This document shows, piece after piece, positions 11,477 to 21,076 of a stretch of 64,000 bases of DNA. The stretch comes from Nageia nagi. Lineage: Eukaryota; Pinophyta. The notes beneath the pieces are model-generated. The model saw only the letters and a program-made list of their open reading frames with translations. It did not search any database and had not been told where the DNA came from. A program made the position numbers and the translations under genes. The stretch lies in NCBI GenBank assembly GCA_050084985.1, contig JBITNC010000001.1, forward strand, positions 89,528,001-89,592,000. Direction: 5' to 3'. Each line of letters opens with the position of its first letter. Positions within the stretch are counted from its first letter, which is position 1.

Positions 11477-13274
11477 ATGCGTCCCTCCGGCAAGAGTGCT
11501 ACCTTCACCACTGCCCAACAGTGGCCCCAAATTGACGCAGCCCGAAGTATTCTAGAGGATATTTCATTCAGCCACCTTGCATTTGCTGAATATGTGTTTC
11601 ACGACCGCAACATGCTTACAGCTTTGATGGAGAGGTGGGATCCGAATTCCAACACCTTTCATCTTCCCACTGGTGAGATTACAGTAACTTTAGAGGATAT
11701 CTACAGGATCACTAGGCTTCCTATCAGGGGGAAACTAGTGAGCATGATTCCTGTTCCGAGCTTGGAACAGGCAGAGGTGTGGGCTACATGGCTGACAGGA
11801 TCAGATGAGGTGAATCACAGGAAGAGGGGTGTGTCACTAGTGAGACATGTGCCAGAGGATCCTCCAGCACGGGGTGACCTGCGGATGAGGCTCCTCATTG
11901 CCTGCCTTCTAGATGCTATTGTCTATCCAGACAAGAGCAGTGAGACTTTCCCAGTGGGTATGATTCCCATTATTCAGGACATGGTTATTCACAGACAACG
12001 ATATGCATGGTGCCCCGCAATACTGGCACAACTTTATCATGATCTCCACGGCTTCGCAGAGGTGGAGAGGAAGGGGAGACAGGTGGCTCACTCTATGATC
12101 CTACAGGTGTGGGCCTATGAGCACATCACTATTTCTAGATCGACTATACTACCCCTAGACCAGCCGGATGATGCCCCCACCTGGCAAAGGTGGGCGACGA
12201 CTGAGGTACCAGACTTCCCTAACACAGACCTAGAGGGATGGCGTGTGCGACTTGACTTACTACAGGAGGTGCAGATCTACTGGCGTCCTTATCGGGGAGG
12301 TGTACCAGAGTGGGAGGAAGACATAGAGGAGATGACATGGGTGAGACACCCTACCTATCTACAGGCACGGAGGGCACTAGTGGAGCCATACAGGCCAGAG
12401 CGGGTACTTCGCCAATTCGGCCTCCAGCAGGGTATACCGAATGACTGCAGGATAGTAGTGCGCTACTACCGTAGCAGGCACCTCCCAGAGGATTATGAGC
12501 TAGTACCTGACTGGGATTCAGGTTGGGAGTCCCCCAGCGAGGACTCCGACTATGAGGTAGATGATGACCTAGACGGACCTGACCACACAGAGGATTACCT
12601 AGACTGGTGGAGTACACACCGTCCTCACCACATAGGCATACATGCTACTGACATAGGTGGCGATGCATGTGAGGACGAGGACACGGAAGACACAGAGACC
12701 GGATGGGACACTCCTTTCACCATGGGAGGATGGGGAGGAGAGGATAGCTCTACATATGCTCGTGACACATCTCTAGATGCAGGACATGACGACAATGAGG
12801 AGTCTGATCCGGACCAGGACGAATATGAACCAGAATACAAGATAGAATCGGACTGGGAGGATGAAGCCTACGATGAAGATGATGATGGTAAACTACTTTC
12901 TCTTTTACTTTGCTTTTGACTTTCAGTTTTTCACAATACACAAGGAACTAATCATGATATATTAATGTTACGTCACAGATACTGTGGTTGAGATTGCTAG
13001 GCTGCATGGCCAAATCGATCAAAAGGATGAGGAGATCAGAGAACTACAGGGCCGTCTACGGTTTGGAGGAGGAGACTATGCCGGTATCTATCAAGACTTA
13101 CAGGCGGCTAACAAAGAAATCAAGGTCCTCTACGAGCAGCTTCGCCAGGCCGAGAGACAGATCGGCGAGGAGAAGGCCCGCGCAGAGAAATACAAGGCAC
13201 GATGCGGGGGTGGCACTTCTAGCAGGGCTACTAGCTCTAGTGTAGGGGGTGGGGGGTCTAGCAGGAGACTCTAA
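11477..13274 (+). CDS. Plant mobile domain (PMD) protein, spliced, 568 aa from Met at 11477
   Basis: Coding exons are 11477-12887 and 12979-13274; the 91-bp intron 12888-12978 preserves the frame (phase 1). Residues 53-86 contain RWDPNSNTFHLPTGEITVTL followed by EDIYRITRLPIRG, the hallmark start of the PMD (PF10536; Arabidopsis MAIN and MAIL1 are relatives). The domain runs to about residue 300. Residues of roughly 350-470 are strongly acidic. The second exon adds a charged coiled coil (about 474-540) and a Gly/Ser-rich tail. The frame stays open upstream to 11237 but crosses a good 3' splice site at 11461, so I place the start at 11477 or in an unresolved first exon. Known PMD proteins are nuclear and help silence transposons; the role here is unknown. 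It is antisense to the host retrotransposon. Confidence 0.85.
12888..12978 (+). other. Intron of the PMD gene (91 bp)
   Basis: Donor GATG|GTAAAC, branch-like ACTAATC at about 12947, acceptor GTCACAG|AT. Splicing joins D-E-D-D-D to D-T-V-V-E-I-A-R-L and opens the coiled-coil exon; unspliced, the frame stops at about 12919. Confidence 0.75.
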
Positions 13275-13660
13275 ATCATTTCTATGTAATCTCATCATTG
13301 TAAACAAAGACATTTTGAGCATGATATATATAAAACACATATTTTGGTACCTGATTTGTTCTTTATGCATGTACTTGTGATGTTTAAATTTGGTGTTCCG
13401 TGATCCTTGAGAACGAGCACCAACGATATGACGTGAAATTCTGATCCTTCATGTTACGAACATATTCGGCATCTTTCGCTTTCCCCTGTTTTTCCTCTAA
13501 AAGAGGACCACCGGTGGTCCTATTATCACAAAATACAACGCCGACGCTCCTGTTATAACGTCATAAATCTTCCCAAATCTCATGACGTCCGTTAATTCCC
13601 TGCGTGTTTCTCTCCCTCTTCTTTTTTTTTTTTTTTTTTTTTATATATATATATTTTGAT
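13275..13660. other. PMD 3' UTR, palindrome cluster 4 and poly-T junction with gag
   Basis: Holds the end of the PMD transcript (no clear poly(A) signal; TATATATAAAAC at about 13325). A perfect 18-bp palindrome AGGACCACCGGTGGTCCT lies at 13504-13521, with a decayed copy 30 bp further on. Then 21 T (13622-13642) followed by a TA run abut the gag stop codon. Confidence 0.7.
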
Positions 13661-14878
13661 CTACCAAATAATGCCTCCAGGGGGCCTAGAGCTCCCTCCG
13701 GTGTCAACCTTGCAAGCATCTTCAAGAAAGATCATATTGATGTGCTGTTCTTCTCCTGTATTTTCAACCCTTTCTGGACATACATAGCATCCGTCTTCTA
13801 TAAGCTTCTGGATTCTATCTCTAAGGTTCCCACATCCATTAGTGGCATGCCCTTTAGCCTGATGATATTCACAATACCTGTCTTCCTTATACCAATGGGG
13901 TTTTTCTGCCATCGGATCTTCCTCACGCTTTGGTAAAGGTTGTAATAACCCTTTTTCCGCAAGGTCTTTTAAGATGTGTCTTGGGGGTATGGGGAATCTC
14001 ACATATCTCTTTTCCTTTGTCTCACTTGTCTTTTCAGCTACATGGACAGCTTTCTCTTTCTTTGGCGATTGTGGTCTCTTGTCCTTTGCTTTTGTCTTTT
14101 CATTGTTACCATACTTTACATGCCCTAGCTTCACAAGGACTTTTTCTTTCTCTAACAACTTATATGTCATATCGGAGAATGTGAGATGTGTATAATCAAT
14201 AACATGTGATTGTAGGGGCAATATAACAGCTTCTTTAAAAATATTATTTACCTCCTTTTCTGTTAACTTGGTCTTTATCTGCTGCCATATCTTTTTAAAC
14301 CTTACAACGAATTTATCCAATTGCTCATTACTGTCCTGTTTAATAGCACATAAATCTGATAGCATAACCTCCTTCTTGATGTTATGCTTATATTGCTCCA
14401 GAAACAAGTCACTGAATTCTGCAAATGATGTAATGGACCCTTCAGGTAAGCCATAGAACCATTCTCGCGCATCTCCTTCCAAGCTCTGAGGGAAGAATTT
14501 AGCCTGCAACCTTTGGTCTGTACCAATTGTGAGTTCACATTCATCCTGAAATCCTTGTATATGTCTCCTTGGATCTCCTCCACCATTAAACTTATTGAAC
14601 TTTGGCTTAATATAGTCGGCTGGGGGCATATGCCTACGAATGACATCACATAAAGGACTACCAAATTCGAAAGACTCGCTAGGCGGAGCTGATCTCCTTG
14701 TCAATCTATCTATCTGCCTCTGCATACCTTCCATTGTGGCCTGAACATTACTATTGTCACCCTCAGCACTATGTTGCCTTCCTCCGGATCCCTCCGGATC
14801 GTCATGTCTGATTTCTACCAATAGTTCATCCAAATCCCTTTTTGAAAGACTACGCAAGAATAACTTGAGCTGTTCCAT
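13661..14878 (-). CDS. Intact Gag of the young gypsy element, 405 aa
   Basis: ATG at 14878-14876 (MEQLKLFLRSLSKRD); the frame is open about five codons further up but without an ATG. Residues of about 90-250 form a Retrotrans_gag domain (GDAREWFYGLPEGSITSFAE, then FLEQYKHNIKKE). At 336-349 is a variant zinc knuckle CEYHQAKGHATNGC with spacing C-x2-H-x4-H-x4-C, as often seen in plant Tat-type Gag. Residues 250-300 are Lys-rich. The frame ends after HINMIFLEDACKVDTGG, about where protease would begin in a full element, then stops next to a poly-T/TA tract. There are no internal stops. Gag packages element RNA; RT and integrase would have to come from another copy. Confidence 0.92.
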   Translation of the reverse strand: MEQLKLFLRSLSKRDLDELLVEIRHDDPEGSGGRQHSAEGDNSNVQATMEGMQRQIDRLTRRSAPPSESFEFGSPLCDVIRRHMPPADYIKPKFNKFNGGGDPRRHIQGFQDECELTIGTDQRLQAKFFPQSLEGDAREWFYGLPEGSITSFAEFSDLFLEQYKHNIKKEVMLSDLCAIKQDSNEQLDKFVVRFKKIWQQIKTKLTEKEVNNIFKEAVILPLQSHVIDYTHLTFSDMTYKLLEKEKVLVKLGHVKYGNNEKTKAKDKRPQSPKKEKAVHVAEKTSETKEKRYVRFPIPPRHILKDLAEKGLLQPLPKREEDPMAEKPHWYKEDRYCEYHQAKGHATNGCGNLRDRIQKLIEDGCYVCPERVENTGEEQHINMIFLEDACKVDTGGSSRPPGGIIW

Positions 14879-14949
14879 AACTAAGACACTCACAAAATAG
14901 ATGTTAATCTGAACTAAAACCTTTAGGGTTTTAGTGTAATGATGTGTAG

Positions 14950-14967
14950 TTCACGTCGGGTTCACCA
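14950..14967 (-). other. Primer-binding site for tRNA-Trp
   Basis: The plus strand here reads TTCACGTCGGGTTCACCA, which matches the 3' end of plant cytosolic tRNA-Trp with CCA as I recall it. Its CGGGTTC can pair with the tRNA acceptor 5' strand GGATCCG allowing G-U pairs. Two bases separate it from the right LTR, the normal spacing. It fixes the minus orientation. Confidence 0.85.
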
Positions 14968-14969
14968 AA

Positions 14970-15825
14970 TGTTTACAAATAAAAATTGAGAGTGCAAATA
15001 AGTAAATAGGGGATTATCTACAAACTCAATATTATCTGTATTCTAGCTACGGATAGCAATTTATTCTAGATAACAATGAACAACATATAACTATTCAGAG
15101 GTGTAAATGTAACCAACCAAGACCGTGATTTGTGTACTTACCTCACGGAACGTACCTGACAACGGAAGACGTAGATATTAGCGATGTACTGATGATAAGC
15201 TACCTTTCCAACAGCGTCGCAACCTGCAATGATGCCAAAAGAGGACCGCGGGCGGTCCGTTTCAGTAATATAAGAGCGCCGGCGGTGTTCTTCCGTTCAC
15301 AAAGGAGCGCCGGCGGCCTTATCTTGATAGCTTTGACCTCTCAGTTAGGTCCAGTTCTTCAGTATAGATATCTCAGATAGCAGTATAATATCAGAATTGA
15401 TCGTAGATGTCAGGATAGCTCGCGCAAGGAAGCACACAAACCACAGCCTTGTAGGCGGTACCAAGAGATACCTTAGGGGGTAGCCACTTACAAGACCATA
15501 CGCGGGATCATGTGTATCCTTGTTGTTGTGGACTTACTATTAGATCCCTTATTTATATAGATATAGGTAATACCGCCCATAGGTTGGCGTGCATCCACAT
15601 AAATAAGGTTAATTCACAAGATTTAAGATAAATACATCAATAAACAAGATGATTCACACAATACTCAAGATATACCATGCAATATTCAAGATAACCCATG
15701 CAATATTCCCATTCAAGCCAAACATTGATATTATCACTTTTATCCATTCAAGACATATAGTTAAGCCAAGCATATTTCATTAATTTATTGATTTAAAAAC
15801 ATAAAATCATTTTTATGTGTTAACA
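14970..15825 (-). repeat. 5' LTR (right) of the young gypsy element, 856 bp
   Basis: Begins TGTTTACAAAT and ends TGTTAACA, so on the element's strand it has intact TG...CA ends. Palindrome triplet at 15243-15319 (starts 15244, 15274, 15305). See the left LTR for the six differences. Confidence 0.96.
15551..15560 (-). promoter_or_regulatory. Putative LTR TATA box
   Basis: On the minus strand CTATATAAAT followed by AAGGGATC; the same at 8421-8430 in the other LTR. It would drive gag transcription leftwards, with the palindrome triplet about 230-310 bp downstream. Confidence 0.55.
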
Positions 15826-15830
15826 GTAGG
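15826..15830. repeat. Target site duplication GTAGG, right copy
   Basis: Exact partner of 7835-7839. Confidence 0.95.
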
Positions 15831-17090
15831 TCTATGGTGATGTAACTAATAAGTGTAGGAAGCACATACAATGGTCTTATTAATGATAGGATAGATTACC
15901 AAACCCACCAATAAAGGTACAAATTTCACATGTAGTATACCAACCAAAAAGGTCTTATTCAAGTACTTTAATATTATTAAAATATTTCAATGGACTCTCT
16001 TTTTTTAAAAAAATAAAATAAACTACAATAAATGCAAGTAGGCTTTACAACGTATCTATACAATTTATAAAGCTTTACATAAAAATATCAAATAATTCTA
16101 GACAAACCTTGTCTAACATACTTTAGTAGTAAAAGCAAGTAAATGAACCTTTCTTTTAAACTATAGGAAATGTAATACATCCAAAAGGTAATCAAATATT
16201 TTGATCAAATATCCAAAAAGTAAGAAAGAAAATACCCAAGCTTGAAGAGGAGGGAATCCTTTTCTTCATAGGACTCTAACCATAATTCTTGGAAAGAATG
16301 GAAGAAAATGCCTATCCCTCTAGAAGTCCTCAATATTTATAAGCTAAATGGGACTAATACTTCCAAGAAAAGAACTATTGTTCCATCTCATCACATTTAC
16401 GTGTAAAGGTGGAGATGTTGATATTTTTGTAAAATGTTTGAGATATCTACAATACTTTATTTCAAATCATTAGCACTTACCCTCAAATAATAAATTAGGT
16501 GGGGTTATGAACTCAATTATTTTGAAGGTGCTAAAGTAGTCTAATTATAAAGAAAAGATAAGTGTTATTTCTTATCCCTAAGTTTAATTTTTTTTGTTAA
16601 TCATTACCAATATCCTTGGTTAAAATTTTGAATTCCAAACAATGGAATATTCTTTATAGGCAAGCAACAAACTTTTAAAAATTCACATTAATCTTTTACA
16701 CACACACACACTTATTACCTACAATGATCCCTTCATCTTGCAACATAAATTTATTAATGTGCATTCACATCCACTCAGAGAGACATTTTTGAAAACATAG
16801 TTTTAATATGCATCTATATGATTTATTAAGGGTCCTTATGAGTTTGTCAACAATTCAATGCCAATCATTTCCTCACTCTTACCAATCTATTCCCCATAAC
16901 CAACTCATCTTTGGTTCCTTAGGGTCTTCATCTTGATAGCCACATCGATCGACCTATTACCTATGCCATAATAACCTTAAATCAAGCATCAAATTAACAC
17001 AAATAGTGCATAAAATCATTCATAATCTATTCAATTCAAAATTTAGTTCAAATACCCTTGAGGTCATCAGGGTTTCCATAAGGGTGTTTA
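15831..17090. other. Unassigned AT-rich sequence
   Basis: A short CA run lies at about 16699-16711. No gene or element end recognised. Confidence 0.4.
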
Positions 17091-20000
17091 GGCAGGTTGT
17101 TACATATATTATGCAGGTGATAGGTACGAAGGTGGAATGCTCATGGGTATGGATATGATAACATAGGGTTGGTATAGGATCTAAAAAAAAGATCCAATGT
17201 AACAATTATCGAACAACTTCAATATGTGATAATCATGTAGCCACTAGGCAAGGACATGAGCCATAGGTTGTGTGTCTATTGTCTAAAGGTTTGTTGCTTG
17301 TGACTTATTTGCAAGGTTTACAAAAGACTATCAATGAGCCCTTGATGTAAATTCTCAATAGGGCTACGTATTAAGTCTCCAACCTAGGTAAAAATAAATT
17401 ATATGTTAAATTTAGTTCTTAAATAAATTATAAAATTTATGAACAAGATGAATATTTATAGTTTATTGCTTTTATTTGATCTTTGAAATAAATTAAGTGA
17501 AATCGATAATTTATTTTGAAGGAGAAAATACCCTTATGTTATTTCAACTAAATAAAATAATACAAAATCATATTATAAAATTAGTAATGATAAATTATTA
17601 TCATTATTATTATTATAAGATACTTAACAATTAATTAAGTATTAAGAACGATAAGATAAGATAAGATGAGGATATGTCATTAAACATATCTATTAGGAGA
17701 GAAAATAATAATCAAAAAATGAAAACCCTAATTCCTTATAATTCTATAAATACAAGGCTTGGGGTAGTTCTAAATTAATCTTTCATAATGATAAAGTTAT
17801 GTTGCTAAGATGGGAGCTCTATCATTGGGAAGAGACAGAAGCTTGCTAGGGTTTGGAGTTTTTCCATTGAAAGCATGAGTTTCTAGCATTGAAGAATCTT
17901 TATTAGGTTTTGATTAGATTAATGACATTTTATCAAGCCAACCCATTCCAATTTTCATGTTTACATTAATAAGCAATAGAGTTGTATGTTTTTCTTTTGG
18001 GTGAAAAGAAAACTAAGTTTTATGTAGAGAATTATGAAAAAGAATGCTCTATGTGATTGCCTTGAATTTTGGATGGAATTTGCTTGAATTGATAGGGTTT
18101 GATTTCAATTTTAGCAATTAGGATATTTAAGCTTAAATCCTTTCCAAAAATAAAAAACCCTTCTATAGTTTGATCTATCTTGTTAGAGTTTGATCCATTG
18201 AATTCTAGATAAAGTATTGTTTGTATTTTTGTCATATCTCTATCATACAATGTCCATTTTGGATGAAATTTGGAGGGTAGGTTGTAGAACCTAGAATTTG
18301 TTTTGAGAATGTTGACATAAGAAAGAGAACCAATTTATTTGGATATGACTATAAATCTTCTTTGATTAAATTTTGGAAAAAGTATCAATGGTATTTTCAT
18401 CATATTCTCCTCATATAATATCCAATTTGGCTGAAATTTTGAGAGTAATTATTGGAAGGGTAGATCCTTAAAATACAAAAAAATTTCCATATATTCTAGA
18501 TAAAATAATTAGAATAAATCATTTTAATATGACCCTTTGTTTCTAAACTGCAATCCTTGATCCTTGAAATTATTTGATAATTTTCATCATATTAAATTGC
18601 TAGGTTTAATCAAGTTGATTAAAACCTAGAGTAAATTGTGAATAAGTATAAGAAAGGATTATTGAATAAAACTTAATTATTTTTTAGGCATAATCTTAAG
18701 ATATGAATAAGACTAAAAGATGTATAGGAACTATGTTATATATGAAGTATTGGGGGTTTGTATTGTAAAAAAATCATTGCAAAAAAGTAATCTAGATGAA
18801 TTCATATGAATATCATTATTATCATAAAAAAATAACAAAATATTAAGCATGCAAGTTCATGGGATGAACTAGGAATGCTTTCTTGAATTGAATCTAGATT
18901 TTAATGAGAGGTGTTAAAATCTAGGATCTTTGGAATAAATAAGGTATATAATGAGTGTATTATCCTAGGGATATGTGTATGAAAAAATCTTAGATGGAAA
19001 TGATGTATGAAACTATTTGGAAAATAAGTTTGATCATTTTATATGTTTTGATATTTATTATGGAAACTAGGGTTCAATGTGTAAATTAACATAGTTATGA
19101 TTAATTAAAAACTCATTTGTTTTAGAATTAAGATGTAAGTATAGTTCTTGAATGTGAAAGGATATTTTCCAAGGTGTTAGAGAATACTAAGGAAAAGAAC
19201 TAAGAAGGCTAGGAAGGCATGAAATGAAATTGAATTATTTTCTTAGGATGAATTCTAGACTTCGTTGAGTAGAATATTAAGTCTAGTAGTTTTTATACAC
19301 ATAAATAAAATGATTCCTTCAGTGACAGATAAATGAATTATGTATGTGCATGCTCTCTTTTAAGATAAGGACTATGTATGCCTTGTGAAAATATTTATAT
19401 GGATTTCATGTGTTCTAAAGTTACTGTAAATTGCAAATTATATGGAAATAGAAGTATGAGAAATTCATGTGATGTTTTTAGCTACTTCTATTATGTATTA
19501 AAGAGATTGAATACCCTCGAAGCTAAAATTGTATTCCTCTCATAGATTAATATTTCAAGATATAGTTGTATAAACTAGAAGATGCTATTTGTAAATCCTT
19601 TGTATATGGAAAAGATAAAATAAAATTCCATGTGATGGAATTATGTATTCTTTTCCCTTATTTTACTAGATAGATGGTAAAATATGTCTATAAATTGCTT
19701 TACCTTGTGTGTATGAACATCTTTTCAAGTGTATGCATGAATAGAATGCATTAAGGAAAAGTTATTATGATCCGATCATACCCATGAACTACCATTTCTA
19801 ATGATGGATCGTGCTTCGATAATATGGTAAGTTGATAAATGATTGCAAGATAAATTTGAGATGAACTCTCAAATGAAATATTAGGTCTTAAGATGAAGAC
19901 AATGTTATTACCTTATAATGATGTACAATGTTAGTCATAATAACTTGATGAAATAATGCTCATATCAAGATGAAAGTATAAAAAGTGATGGATTTATATC

Positions 20001-21062
20001 ATGTTATAAAGTTTTTTTGATGAATAATGGTTTTATAAAATTAAATCAAATTCTGATGAGTTAAGTAAGAATGGATTATATTCTTATTTATTAAGTATTT
20101 GTACATAATGATAGAATATGATAAATTATCAGATAGTTTCATTACTAGATTGAGTAGCTAGATGAGGATATAAGTTGATACCTAAAGGAATGCTATTCAA
20201 TAAGATGTAATGGATATGATATTGATAATTATTTTATGCTACTTATTCATATTCATGGGAATGTTACTAGAGTAGGAGTAATAATATGTCATTAAGAAAT
20301 GAATATGAACTTACAATTAAAGTATTCAATTTGTTTTTAATGTCCTAACCTACCAAAGTTATTATGTTAGGATAAATTAGAATAATGAAACTAGATATGA
20401 GATTAAGAATATTTACCTTGTAAGTAATCCTCAGAAATGGTAGTGAAACCTACATAAACCCTAGGTAATACTTGAGGACACCAATTTGAGATTAAGGAAT
20501 TATCAAGTAGGATAATTTAAGATAATCTCAAGGAGATCAAGGAATTATTGAGTTAGGATAATTCAAGGAAATATCAAGAGAACAAGGAAGTATTGAATAT
20601 GATATTTTAAAAAGTTATCAGAACACATGAGTTCAAGATGAGAATAAGGTTTATTAAAAGGATAATTGAGAAATTATAAAGATTAGTTATGATTTGGGTA
20701 TGTTTATATATCCTATGCAAGGTAGAATGATTAAATAAAGGTTGACATGGAAAGAATGGTATTGTCTCCTAAGATGAACATTATAGAAAATCCATTTAGA
20801 ATATTTAACAAGAAGGTTAAATATAAAGAGTTGAATGGTGTTATCATCTAATGATGAAATTGTGACTAAAGAATGATGATACTTGAAATCATTATATGAT
20901 CTCAATCTCATGGTTCACAAGTAGCTTCTAAACTTTCATTATTGAATATCCATGTGCATTTGTATATTGGTTCAAAAAAATTATGCTCATTTCATATGTG
21001 TTTTTTAGGATTAGAGTTAAATTCAGAATCAATTTTTAAGATGTAAAAATTGGGTCTTAACA
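17091..21062 (+). repeat. Probable long LTR of an old gypsy element (left end uncertain)
   Basis: The right end is supported by CTTAACA followed two bases later by a primer-site-like sequence at 21065. A promoter-like CTATAAATACAAGG lies at about 17744. Inside, a block near 18230-18290 (CAATGTCCATTTTGG) is repeated in decayed form near 18400-18450 (TAATATCCAATTTGG). The left end is a guess, and no partner LTR of this length was recognised. Confidence 0.35.
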
Positions 21063-21064
21063 TT

Positions 21065-21076
21065 TGGTACCAAAGC
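21065..21076 (+). other. Decayed primer-binding site, initiator Met tRNA type
   Basis: TGGTACCAAAGC differs at two positions from the usual TGGTATCAGAGC. The context ATTTGG...CATAGGTTTG is common in plant chromovirus-type gypsy elements. Confidence 0.55.

Larger units (their letters stand above)
7840..15825 (-). mobile_element. Complete young gag-only LTR retrotransposon (Ty3/gypsy, Tat-like) carrying an antisense PMD gene
   Basis: Length is 7,986 bp. Two 856-bp LTRs at a constant offset of 7,130 bp differ at only six positions. It is flanked by a perfect 5-bp duplication GTAGG. The orientation is minus: primer site next to the right LTR, gag at 14878-13661, polypurine tract next to the left LTR. 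No protease, RT, RNase H or integrase was found anywhere inside, so it must be non-autonomous. The missing pol space is occupied by an intron-containing plant mobile domain gene on the opposite strand and about 1.5 kb of tandem arrays. A tandem-repeat-rich region before the polypurine tract, and extra antisense reading frames, are known from plant Tat-lineage elements; assignment to Tat here is inference. Confidence 0.95.

Noticed and set aside
11909-12941. Minus-strand frames opposite the PMD exon
   Set aside because: Shadows of the plus-strand coding exon with no recognisable domains.
13604-14456. Plus-strand frames opposite gag, including a membrane-like one
   Set aside because: Shadows of intact Gag on the minus strand.
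21065-21076. tRNA gene at the tRNA-like motif
   Set aside because: Only a 3'-end complement is present, as expected for a primer site; no cloverleaf.
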